64,000 bases of DNA from Synechococcus sp. WH 8016 (GTDB lineage: Bacteria > Cyanobacteriota > Cyanobacteriia > PCC-6307 > Cyanobiaceae): assembly GCF_000230675.1 (NCBI RefSeq), contig NZ_AGIK01000003.1:1-64000 (forward strand). Reading direction: 5' to 3'. The notes beneath the pieces were generated by a model, which saw nothing but the letters and a program-made list of their open reading frames with translations, was not told the origin of the DNA and did not search any database. The translations under genes were made by a program, and so were the position numbers. The stretch's first letter is position 1. Each line of letters opens with the position of its first letter. Shown one piece after another: positions 1-7,789 of the stretch.

Positions 1-641
1 TTACCGAAGTTCCCGGCACGGAGCATGGTGCGGAAAAGATCCTTACCGGTAAAGCTCGTGTCGAGAGTTATCTGGAGGTCGTAGTTGAAACTCACAGCAC
101 CAGACTGAGCGGCAGCAGCAGCAGCACGCTTCGCACCATTGAGCTGATCAGCGTTACCACCGAAGCTGTTAGCACCGATCACGAAGGTGGCTTGACCCTT
201 CAGCTTGGTGGTGGTGGAGAACTGAGTTGCTTCCAGTTCGCCAACGCGAGCTTCCAAACCGTCAACACGGCCCTTGAGGATGGCGAGTTCTTTTTCGAAC
301 TCTTTCATCAAGCGCTTGAGCTCGTCGGTCACTTCAGTGACGCGGTCGAGACAAGCGTTCAACAGAGCAGCCGCTTCAAAGCGGGTCATCGCCCTGTTAC
401 CGCGGTAGGTGCCGTTGGGGTAACCAGCCACACAGCCGTAGCGCTCGATCAGGTTGCTAAGAGCCTGATAAGCCCAATCGGTTGGGTAAACGTCGGAAAA
501 CTGAGTGATGCTGGTGACTTGCTCGCCAGTGGCAGCGTAGTCAGACACACCGTTGATGTTCAGCTCAGTGGCATTCGCGGCCACAGGAGCCAAAAGGCCC
601 AGGGCGGCTGGGGCCACCAGCAGTTGATGGAAAAGTTTCAT
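1..641 (-). CDS. SLH-domain outer-membrane porin (3' part outside window)
   Basis: Outer-membrane channel of the cyanobacterial Som/iron-uptake porin type. The reading frame starts at ATG 641 and runs off the left edge, so only about 213 N-terminal residues are visible. They comprise a signal peptide ending near ANA, an SLH segment at about 35-100 (DVYPTDWAYQAL, then YGCVAGYPNGTYRG), a coiled coil at about 100-135, and the first barrel strands (SFNYDL, TSFTGKDLFRTMLRAGNFG). By family knowledge the SLH domain binds peptidoglycan-linked polymer and the barrel spans the outer membrane. The first part is nearly identical to the next porin, but the barrel diverges after residue 160. The family is certain; the substrate is unknown. 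Confidence 0.9.
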   Translation of the reverse strand, partial: MKLFHQLLVAPAALGLLAPVAANATELNINGVSDYAATGEQVTSITQFSDVYPTDWAYQALSNLIERYGCVAGYPNGTYRGNRAMTRFEAAALLNACLDRVTEVTDELKRLMKEFEKELAILKGRVDGLEARVGELEATQFSTTTKLKGQATFVIGANSFGGNADQLNGAKRAAAAAAQSGAVSFNYDLQITLDTSFTGKDLFRTMLRAGNFG

Positions 642-688
642 TTTCGGTCCTCACACCAAAAAATTGAGGTATCGAGACGCATGGCGTC
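154..688. repeat. Direct repeat copy A (porin 5' block)
   Basis: This 535 bp block matches 2278-2812 without any indel. A base-by-base hand comparison gave 15 mismatches, about 97% identity, and the last 142 bp (547-688) match perfectly. It covers the 47 nt upstream of the start codon plus the signal peptide, SLH and coiled-coil coding region. Homology stops abruptly at both ends, which suggests recent duplication or gene conversion. Confidence 0.9.
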
Positions 689-980
689 GTGTGTAATTTG
701 ATACCAAGTGGCAGGGAAGCCCATTCCTTGCGTACCAGACGAGGGAATGGCACACCGTCATGCATCCCTGGCTTCATTGATCCATGAAGCGCTTCACTCT
801 CCAATCCCAGCCTTAAAAAAAGACACCTTGCACACGCTCAGCAGACAGCACGAGTGCATGACAGTTGATCAATTGACCCAAGAGGCAAGAGCAGACCTGC
901 TTGTCGAAATTCGATAAAAGCAATGTCAAGAGAACAAGCGCATTTCAAATCGAAACGGCAATTACTCAACAATCAGAAAA
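689..980. other. Intergenic region upstream of the first porin
   Basis: About 290 bp between the shared porin leader and the terminator of the second porin. It must contain the promoter of the leftmost porin, but I could not pick a convincing -35/-10 pair. The short open frames here show no recognisable motif and I do not call them genes. Confidence 0.4.
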
Positions 981-981
981 T

Positions 982-1019
982 AAAAAGCCCCCTGGAGGAC
1001 TAAATGTCATCCAGGGGGC
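982..1019 (-). terminator. Rho-independent terminator of the second porin
   Basis: A perfect 10 bp stem (987-996 paired with 1010-1019; arms GCCCCCTGGA and TCCAGGGGGC) with a 13 nt loop. On the minus strand it is followed by a T run (982-986). It lies about 60 nt past the stop codon of the porin ending at 1080 and insulates it from the next porin. Confidence 0.9.
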
Positions 1020-1079
1020 GATTAATGATTTAGATCTGTTGAATAAGTGCTCTAGATGAGCGCTTATTCAAGTAAGGGA

Positions 1080-2765
1080 TCAGAACTTGAAGGTGGTCTT
1101 CAGGAGACCGCCGAAGTTGTTGAAGGTGTCGTTAGAACGATCGCCACCAACAACGTTTCCACGGCCATCAGTCAGATCGCCATAGGGACGGCTGAGGTAG
1201 TAGATCGCTGGAGTCACAGAGATGTTGTCTGTAACTTGGAACTGGTACCACCACTCCCAAGCGTAGTTGCCGTCAGCAACGAAGTCAGAGAAGCCTGCGT
1301 CTTCTGCAGCATCTCTGTAGTCGATGCCAGTAACAAACGTGGGTTGACCAACGGCCATACCCAGAGTGTTGCCCTTAATGAAGGCATCAGCCCACTGAAG
1401 ACCCACGTACCAAGACTGAGTATCAACAGACCGGTAAATATTGGAGTCATCATTTGTGATGCTGTTGAAGCCGTAACCAGCACTAACGCTAGGAATCCAA
1501 CCAGCTTCTTCAGGAGACCACCAAGCACTCAGGCCGAAGGAGGAATTGTTACCATCTCCGGTTGCAAGAACCGCAAGAGGTGTTCCATTTCCGCCGTAAA
1601 GAGTGCCAGCGTTTTGAGAGGTGTAGTTGTAAGCAGCAGCTAAACCCCAGTTTTCAGGTGCGTAAGCAATCTGAACGGTACCGTTTGAACCAGCTCCGTC
1701 AGTAGCAATACCACCAGCATTTGGATCTGACAGGAAACCGTTTGTGCTCAGGTAATTAGCACTAACGCTGAAATCATCAGATTCCCAAGAGATACCAGCA
1801 CCTTGGCCTAGGCCGAGGTTGTAAGTCGCAGGTGCACCGGCGTAGGTGAAGAAGTCGAGAACGGTGTCAGCAGGATATGCACTTGGCCATACAGCCAGCA
1901 TGTCGTCCTGACGAACAAGTCCACCAACGGTTGCGGTGAAGCTGTCACCAATGGGGAACTGATACCAAAGGCGGTTTACAGCAACGCTGTTTGCACCAGA
2001 GGGCTCTTCAAAGGCAGTTTCAAGACCAGTCAAACCGACATACTCACCGCCACCGAAGGCAGAGTTGCCGAAGTTACCTGCACGCAACATGGTGCGCAGC
2101 AAATCCTTTCCGGTGAAGCTTGTATCTAGGAAGAGACGCAGGTCATAGTTGAAGGACGTAGCTCCTGAAGTTGCAGCAGCTGCAGTGGCACGCTTGGTAC
2201 CGATGCCCCCATCAGTAAAGCCAAAGGCATCTGTAGAAGGTGTTCCAAGGAAAAGATCGGCAGCACCTTGCTCGGCATTACCACCGAAGCTGTTAGCACC
2301 GATCACGAAGGTGGCTTGTCCCTTCAGTTTGGTGGTGGTGGAGAACTGAGTGGCTTCCAGTTCGCCAACGCGAGCTTCCAAACCGTCAACACGGCCCTTG
2401 AGGATGGCGAGTTCCTTTTCGAACTCTTTCATCAGGCGCTTCAGCTCGTCGGTCACTTCGGTGACGCGGTCAAGACAAGCGTTCAACAGAGCAGCCGCTT
2501 CATAGCGGGTCATGGCCCTGTTACCGCGATAGGTGCCGTTGGGGTAACCAGCCACACAGCCGTAGCGCTCGATCAGGTTACTAAGAGCCTGATAAGCCCA
2601 GTCGGTTGGGTAAACGTCGGAAAACTGAGTGATGCTGGTGACTTGCTCGCCAGTGGCGGCGTAGTCAGAAACACCGTTGATGTTCAGCTCAGTGGCATTC
2701 GCGGCCACAGGAGCCAAAAGGCCCAGGGCGGCTGGGGCCACCAGCAGTTGATGGAAAAGTTTCAT
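1080..2765 (-). CDS. SLH-domain outer-membrane porin
   Basis: Complete 561-residue porin of the cyanobacterial Som/iron-uptake porin type. Order: signal peptide (1-24, ending in ANA), SLH domain (about 45-105, with YPNGTYRG), coiled coil with repeated L/E/V heptads (about 100-140), then an OprB-like beta barrel to the C terminus, ending in aromatic Phe (KTTFKF) as expected for a Bam substrate. It sits directly upstream of a second porin on the same strand, and each has its own leader and, here, its own terminator. The N-terminal 535 bp block is almost identical to the neighbour while the barrels differ, so the two pores probably differ in selectivity. The solute is not deducible. Confidence 0.93.
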   Translation of the reverse strand: MKLFHQLLVAPAALGLLAPVAANATELNINGVSDYAATGEQVTSITQFSDVYPTDWAYQALSNLIERYGCVAGYPNGTYRGNRAMTRYEAAALLNACLDRVTEVTDELKRLMKEFEKELAILKGRVDGLEARVGELEATQFSTTTKLKGQATFVIGANSFGGNAEQGAADLFLGTPSTDAFGFTDGGIGTKRATAAAATSGATSFNYDLRLFLDTSFTGKDLLRTMLRAGNFGNSAFGGGEYVGLTGLETAFEEPSGANSVAVNRLWYQFPIGDSFTATVGGLVRQDDMLAVWPSAYPADTVLDFFTYAGAPATYNLGLGQGAGISWESDDFSVSANYLSTNGFLSDPNAGGIATDGAGSNGTVQIAYAPENWGLAAAYNYTSQNAGTLYGGNGTPLAVLATGDGNNSSFGLSAWWSPEEAGWIPSVSAGYGFNSITNDDSNIYRSVDTQSWYVGLQWADAFIKGNTLGMAVGQPTFVTGIDYRDAAEDAGFSDFVADGNYAWEWWYQFQVTDNISVTPAIYYLSRPYGDLTDGRGNVVGGDRSNDTFNNFGGLLKTTFKF

Positions 2766-2812
2766 TTTCGGTCCTCACACCAAAAAATTGAGGTATCGAG
2801 ACGCATGGCGTC
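2278..2812. repeat. Direct repeat copy B (porin 5' block)
   Basis: Partner of the block at 154-688: equal length, 15 mismatches by hand count. The repeat ends at 2812, and the following sequence (inverted repeat from 2813) is unique to this copy. The two porins therefore share leader and N terminus but not the upstream control region. Confidence 0.9.
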
Positions 2813-2831
2813 CTGTACAAATTACGTACAG
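2813..2831. promoter_or_regulatory. Inverted repeat upstream of the second porin (possible operator)
   Basis: Perfect inverted repeat CTGTAC-N7-GTACAG, 48 nt upstream of the porin start codon and exactly at the end of the duplicated leader. It resembles a dimeric regulator site. It is not an NtcA site, because the GTA/TAC spacing is 9 rather than 8. The cognate regulator is unknown and the functional role is inference. Confidence 0.35.
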
Positions 2832-3581
2832 CAATATTCAACGCAATTATCGCTGTGACAGAAAAGACCCTGGATTGCATCAAAGGGCACATTAAGACCA
2901 GTTTAAGTAGCACTTGATACTAAATTTGCCAGATGTGTATCACCACAAACATATACGCCAAAGCTCGCAATATTGAGCACATTGAGCCACTGCATACACG
3001 TCACTCTCCACAACACCTGGCCCATGACTTGCTTTTCCAGAGCTACTACATCATGGAGTCAAAAGAGTGGCTCCAATCACAGAGAATCCACCAAAGACTG
3101 AGAGGCAATCTCCTCACAAAACCTTGACTGGCAGCCACGCCAATCCGAATCACCGGCATAACGACAAAAAGCAGACTTTATTCAAATCCCCACAGCAGAG
3201 TGATTAGAATTTAATTTGACTAGAAAGCTTCAAATAACAAGCTGACTCCAATTTACATTTCCTCAAAAAAGCAACTAAAAAGCACAAGCGCAACAATAAT
3301 TTATCAGCTTTACTGCGATTTCTGTTAAGACCAGTAGGTTTTAGAAGGCCAGAATTGCAGAGGACTTGATAATATAGACGGATTAAAACCGCTAGAGACA
3401 ACTTTCTTCTGTGGGGTGTCCAATAAAGTTACGTCAAGATCTCGACCAATAAATGCTTATCCAACAATGACACCCCCTCAAAACCGACCCATATCACCTT
3501 TTAAAAAAGCATCAACAGCAGAAAGCGCCTGAGCAAGCCAATTAATAGCCAATACAGTCGTGACGTAATAATGGAGCTGAG
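2832..3581. other. 750 bp AT-rich non-coding stretch
   Basis: No convincing gene. Short open frames (for example 2933-3127 plus and 3204-3401 minus) carry no recognisable motif, and the second is mostly Lys/Leu-rich low-complexity translation. The region must hold the promoter of the second porin on the right-to-left strand and perhaps one for the gene at 3582. It marks the left edge of the AT-rich island. Confidence 0.5.
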
Positions 3582-4253
3582 ATGGACAGCCAAATGGTTC
3601 AAACAAAGCTCAGCAATCTCCGCAAGGCATTAAGCATTGCAGTACTTCCCGGTCTTCTGGTGTACGTCTTGGCAATCAGCCTTAGCGCATTGGCAGGAAT
3701 CAAGGGAATTCTGGTCATCAGAGATCTGGCTCAAACTTGCGACTCTCTGCTTGGAGTTGGTCTGATATCAAACCTGGGCTACCTTCTCTGGATTGCAACA
3801 GCAGCAATCGCGCTCTTTAGCGCATACGCCACGCCAACACACAACCAGCACAAATTAAAGAAGATGCTGCTTTGCGGGGGCTGGTTTTCATTCATACTTT
3901 GTATAGATGATATGTTCTTGCTACACGACAGATACATTGGTCAAACTTTCCTGTATGTAGTTTATGCGATATTTGCATTTCTCATTGTTTTCAAGTTCCG
4001 AGATCAGCTGGTAAAGAATGGTGGAGAGGTGTTCATCCTGGCAGCCACTCTATTGGCTTTGTCGGTGCTTACCGATAAATTTCAACGCGATATTGTCGAC
4101 ATAACACCTATAAATTATGCGTCACTACAGCTTTTCGAAGAAGGAGTTAAATTCCTCGGAATCACTACATGGCTATATTTTTGGTGGTCAGCTTCTGCAC
4201 GGTTTATCAAAAATAGCATCAATCCCCAAAGTCAAGAGACCAAGCTTACTTGA
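3582..4253 (+). CDS. Multi-pass membrane protein of unknown function
   Basis: 223 residues with about six hydrophobic segments (roughly 18-40, 58-82, 97-110, 122-137, 149-163, 189-205). Visible polar residues inside or beside membrane segments are D109, D110, H115 and D116 (CIDDMFLLHD), D165, and the acidic pair E186/E187 before the last segment. This acidic/His pattern could form a metal or substrate site, but I do not recognise the family. ATG 3582 has GGAG a few bases upstream. It is the first gene of the AT-rich membrane-protein group, 34 nt before the EEISW-family protein, so co-transcription is likely. Confidence 0.7.
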   Translation: MDSQMVQTKLSNLRKALSIAVLPGLLVYVLAISLSALAGIKGILVIRDLAQTCDSLLGVGLISNLGYLLWIATAAIALFSAYATPTHNQHKLKKMLLCGGWFSFILCIDDMFLLHDRYIGQTFLYVVYAIFAFLIVFKFRDQLVKNGGEVFILAATLLALSVLTDKFQRDIVDITPINYASLQLFEEGVKFLGITTWLYFWWSASARFIKNSINPQSQETKLT

Positions 4254-4287
4254 CCAGTCTTCCCTCTTCCGCACATTCAGACGAACC

Positions 4288-4932
4288 ATGTCCAAGAGAA
4301 AATTCCTGAAGCTTCGAAAGAATTTAGACATAAGGCCAATTTACTTGTTGATAATTATATACACATTAATAAAATGGCTCCCTTTTGGAATATTCGGATG
4401 GATTCAAAATGAGGATGGCTTGATGGAGTGGAGCAGTGTCGCACTACTCTGCTTCTCAGCGTTCAATACAATAAACATCCTGAAACAATCTCATCTTTCA
4501 TTAACAGAACGACTGGTTTGGATTTTTTATACAGTATTTTTTGTGATTTTCATTGCCGAAGAAATTAGCTGGGGGGAACGTCTACATGGCTACGGAATCG
4601 AGTCTATACAAGCAATTAACACTCAAGGGGAAACTAATCTCCATAACATTGGAGCTTTTCAGCTCAAAGGATTTCTCCATCTTGGCTGGGCGGCCTTAGG
4701 GCTCCTACTGGGACTCGGATCGTGGATCATCAAAAACTCACCTCTTTTCCCTGACAAAAAACTCTCTCTTTACTTCCTCATACCAGCAATCTGGTATATA
4801 AGTTTTGAATTTTGCAGAGAGGATGGTATTTGCCCAATTACGGTGGCAAATCACCAAGAGATCTACGAGTTCTTAATCGCTATCGGACTTTTCCTGCACA
4901 CACGTTTATGGCGTCGCCGAAAAACTTGTTAA
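4288..4932 (+). CDS. EEISW-family polytopic membrane protein (copy 1)
   Basis: 214-residue membrane protein with about six hydrophobic segments. Conserved features shared with the inverted paralogue at 7015-7716: LPFG.F at 31-36, EDG at 42-44, EEISWGERL at 91-99, QGE at 113-115, NLHN at 117-120 and H131. Such invariant E, W, R, N and H residues at membrane borders suggest an enzyme or a polyprenyl-linked substrate site. The family is known to me only as uncharacterised. I chose ATG 4288 because the longer frame from 4117 overlaps the previous gene and its extra residues have no paralogue match. The 3' end overlaps the glycosyltransferase start by 25 nt, indicating an operon. Confidence 0.75.
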   Translation: MSKRKFLKLRKNLDIRPIYLLIIIYTLIKWLPFGIFGWIQNEDGLMEWSSVALLCFSAFNTINILKQSHLSLTERLVWIFYTVFFVIFIAEEISWGERLHGYGIESIQAINTQGETNLHNIGAFQLKGFLHLGWAALGLLLGLGSWIIKNSPLFPDKKLSLYFLIPAIWYISFEFCREDGICPITVANHQEIYEFLIAIGLFLHTRLWRRRKTC

Positions 4933-7034
4933 AATCAGTCAAAAACTACATAAAACACCCATTCAGTAATTGGCTCTGGTGGGGTGCGCTACTGCTGATC
5001 TGGCTACTGAGCACTTGGTTCGACAGAGCCTGGTTGTTTCATGATCAGAGACTTCCCTCCTGGGATCAAGCGGAATATCTCAGCAGTGCCTTGGAACACG
5101 GAAGGGGACTAGGACTTCTACCCCCTAGAGAATGGAATGGATGGCAAGCACTTCTGGACTTGTCTCCAAAAATCCCCCCCCTATCGGCACTCATCAGCGG
5201 AAGCATGATGGCTTTCACAGGAGAAGCCGCAGACGAAGCGAGCTGGGTCTTAAGTCTTTGGCATGGGTTACTACTGATAATTGTGGCCCAGTGGGGTCGT
5301 GCTCTGGGTGGCACGAAGCTTGGTCTACTTGCCGCAATATTGCTGGCCTTGTCTCCAGCGATGGCGGAACACAGGGTTGAATTTAGCCTCGATCTTGCTG
5401 TAGCAACAAGCAGTAGTCTTGCGCTCTGGCTTCTGTTTCTCTGGCAAAGCAATTCTCCAGAGGGAGGAACTTGGAAACAGGCCTTTGCCGCAGCAGTCTC
5501 AATCGGAGGAGCATTGCTTATCAAGCAGAGCTCATTACTCGTTCTAGCGATGCCGTCGCTTTGGGCGGCCTGGCAGGCGTTTTCGATCAAGAAGCGACGA
5601 AGTCAAACCATCGCAGGGATCTCGGTGGTTATCTCCATGTTGTTGCCATGGCTTCATCACAATTGGATCACAACCATTGGAGGAACACAGCGGGCTGTAT
5701 TGGTCTCAGGAGCAGAGGAGGGGGATCCCGGAATCCTCAATCTGCAGAGCTGGATCTGGTATCCAAAGCTTATGCCGAACCAACTAGGTGTACTGGTATT
5801 GACACTTGGGCTGGCGGGATTAGGCCTATTAGCATGGAAAAACAAAACTAGATTAACAAGAGAATTCAAACATCCGGTTTTAAACCTTGCTGATGGCTGG
5901 CCTTGGGTGATTGGAGTGACTCTTAGTGGCTGGATCTGCATAACACTAAGTCCAAACAAAGACGCAAGATATATCGCTCCAGTGCTTCCATTGCTCATAT
6001 TAATCCTTGCAAAAGGGTGGCTAGTATTAATTAATTTTGCTAGCCAAAAAGCCGGCAAAAGAAACAGCTTGATTGCTTTTTGCTCCATTCTCGTATTATC
6101 AGCAACACTAAGCATCAAACAGCGCTGGAGCGATATTGATAAAAAGGCAGGCTCACCTGCCATTCATGCTTTAAACAGCATTAATAAAAGAGTGAAAGGA
6201 TTGCCAACGACTGTGTTCATAACATCCAGTGATCGCAACCTCAACGAGCAAACCTTGAGCTATCTCGGCCAAATCAATGGGCGTGACATCCAAGCTCGTC
6301 GTCTAGGCAGAAGTCCTGGACAAAAAGATATGGCATTGGATCAATCAAACTGGTGGATTCTTGCAACGGGTGATCAAGGGACATCGCGAAAATCCGCCAG
6401 AAAACTTGGCCGGAAGGTACGCAAAGACCCGAGATTTGAATTAATAGAGTCTTGGGGGTGGACTGAAGGTCGCGAGGTTGAACTATGGAAACGCAAAGAT
6501 TCAGCAGAAAAGCCAACAACATTTGACTACCGATTTATATCACTAGCACGCAGCCTCGAATCTGGGCCAGGAAGTCTAGATTCAATTTTCAAAGAAATAG
6601 AAGTGCAACATCTTCTTGATCCAGATTTTAAATATCAAGATCGAGTTAAATCTTGGGCGCTGAAAAAACTAAAAGAGAATAACCATAATCCAGACGCACT
6701 TTGGAGTCTTGCCCTTTTAGGAGTGCTACAAAACAGGCCAGAAAATGCTGCCAGATGGTTCACACAACTTGAAGCGTTAGATGCAGAAGAAAACTGGGCG
6801 AGAGCCTATCACCTTGTTGTACTTCTTGCTGACTGGAAATCATGCAAAGCTGCATGGCTAGCAGATACTTACCTAAAAGAATCAAAAGGCAGAGAGAAAA
6901 TAAATTTACTGGTTGCACTTCGCGATCTATCTAGAACCACTTGTTTCGACCCAAGAGGGCCAATAGGTCTCAAAAACAGCATCATCCCGGCCATCAAAAG
7001 CGTTGAAAATCAAATCAACGGCGAGAAGAATTAG
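4908..7034 (+). CDS. GT-C type membrane glycosyltransferase (ArnT/PMT-like) with C-terminal soluble region
   Basis: 708 residues. The N-terminal half has about ten membrane segments. Asp53 in SWDQAEY after the first segment and the RVEFSLDLA stretch near 156-164 match the PMT/ArnT layout of enzymes that take sugars from polyprenyl-phosphate and transfer them to envelope acceptors. Residues after about 430 are soluble, and those near 600-700 look like helical TPR-type repeats (NPDALWSLALLGVL, then RPENAARWFTQL), unusual for ArnT. ATG 4908 is chosen because it overlaps the preceding gene by only 25 nt. Acceptor and donor are unknown. The 3' end overlaps the convergent gene by 20 bp. Confidence 0.75.
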   Translation: MASPKNLLKSVKNYIKHPFSNWLWWGALLLIWLLSTWFDRAWLFHDQRLPSWDQAEYLSSALEHGRGLGLLPPREWNGWQALLDLSPKIPPLSALISGSMMAFTGEAADEASWVLSLWHGLLLIIVAQWGRALGGTKLGLLAAILLALSPAMAEHRVEFSLDLAVATSSSLALWLLFLWQSNSPEGGTWKQAFAAAVSIGGALLIKQSSLLVLAMPSLWAAWQAFSIKKRRSQTIAGISVVISMLLPWLHHNWITTIGGTQRAVLVSGAEEGDPGILNLQSWIWYPKLMPNQLGVLVLTLGLAGLGLLAWKNKTRLTREFKHPVLNLADGWPWVIGVTLSGWICITLSPNKDARYIAPVLPLLILILAKGWLVLINFASQKAGKRNSLIAFCSILVLSATLSIKQRWSDIDKKAGSPAIHALNSINKRVKGLPTTVFITSSDRNLNEQTLSYLGQINGRDIQARRLGRSPGQKDMALDQSNWWILATGDQGTSRKSARKLGRKVRKDPRFELIESWGWTEGREVELWKRKDSAEKPTTFDYRFISLARSLESGPGSLDSIFKEIEVQHLLDPDFKYQDRVKSWALKKLKENNHNPDALWSLALLGVLQNRPENAARWFTQLEALDAEENWARAYHLVVLLADWKSCKAAWLADTYLKESKGREKINLLVALRDLSRTTCFDPRGPIGLKNSIIPAIKSVENQINGEKN

Positions 7035-7716
7035 GCAAACGTCCTGATGTTAACAAGGACTTAGCATGACCAAAACAATGCAGAAACAATCCAAGAGACA
7101 TCAATAATTCTATAGCTTCTTGATCATTCCTTATACGATCACCAAGCGTAATCCAAGACAGGTCCCAATAAGCATAAAAAGCAGCCACAAATAAAAAGAA
7201 TAGGCTGAAGCGCTTAGCAGGGAATGCGTCAATTGAGGGGAAGAATCGCCAACCGAACCATCCAAAAAATAATCCCGAAGCGATATATGAAAAATGAAGA
7301 TAATTTTGAACACCTTCTAAATTATGCAAGTTTGATTCACCCTGAGCATTCATGTCTCGCAACGCACCAATACCAAATCCGGTCAAGCGCTCTGCCCAGC
7401 TAATCTCCTCACCCGCTACGTAAAGACAAAAAATTGCAATCAAAACCCACCAAAACAATTGAAGAGGATGACTCGTTATTCTTCCCTTCCAAATAACAAC
7501 TAAAGCGGAAATACCGGCAAAAAAATAACCTAGAAATTGTAACCATTCAACCAGACCATCTTCTCCCTTACGCCAAGCATCAAAAGCCCCAAAAGGAAGA
7601 AAGTAAATGACCCCATATAAAAGCAAAAGATAGACAAGAGGGAACACATCAACCTTTGGAGACAGATCGCCCCAAGGGGTTCGAATGATGCGAGGGCTCG
7701 ATACGTGGTCGATCAA
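7015..7716 (-). CDS. EEISW-family polytopic membrane protein (copy 2)
   Basis: 233 residues, about six membrane segments, paralogous to the protein at 4288-4932 but in opposite orientation. Shared landmarks: LPFG.F (40-45), GEDGLVEW (51-58), EEISWAERL (103-111), QGE (125-127), NLHN (129-132), H141, and a C-terminal E.L..LGLFLH stretch. TTG at 7716 is the only in-frame start upstream of the conserved part that I find. It converges on the glycosyltransferase gene with a 20 bp overlap of coding ends. Placement on both sides of a GT-C enzyme suggests a role in the same envelope pathway, by inference only. Confidence 0.72.
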   Translation of the reverse strand: MIDHVSSPRIIRTPWGDLSPKVDVFPLVYLLLLYGVIYFLPFGAFDAWRKGEDGLVEWLQFLGYFFAGISALVVIWKGRITSHPLQLFWWVLIAIFCLYVAGEEISWAERLTGFGIGALRDMNAQGESNLHNLEGVQNYLHFSYIASGLFFGWFGWRFFPSIDAFPAKRFSLFFLFVAAFYAYWDLSWITLGDRIRNDQEAIELLMSLGLFLHCFGHAKSLLTSGRLPNSSRR

Positions 7717-7789
7717 GGCTTAAGCAAGGGTTGGAGATGATGCAAGAGTAGGCGCACAAGCAACCTCTTCGCTTGCTAGGCCATTTGTA

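Noticed and set aside
1056-1643. 195-codon frame antisense to the second porin
   Set aside because: Shadow of the porin gene; no independent family sequence. The same holds for other long antisense frames over radA, ndhF and holB.
1-2765. Insertion sequence or transposon as cause of the porin repeat
   Set aside because: No transposase, terminal inverted repeats or target duplications are visible; the repeat is explained by duplication or conversion.
2813-2831. NtcA site (GTA-N8-TAC) upstream of the second porin
   Set aside because: The spacing between GTA and TAC is 9, not 8, so it does not fit NtcA.
2933-3401. Open frames of 64 and 65 codons in the long spacer upstream of the membrane island
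   Set aside because: No motif, poor composition and Lys/Leu-rich or His-rich random-looking translation.
4117-4287. Extra 57 N-terminal codons for the EEISW protein
   Set aside because: They lie within the previous gene in another frame and have no counterpart in the paralogue.
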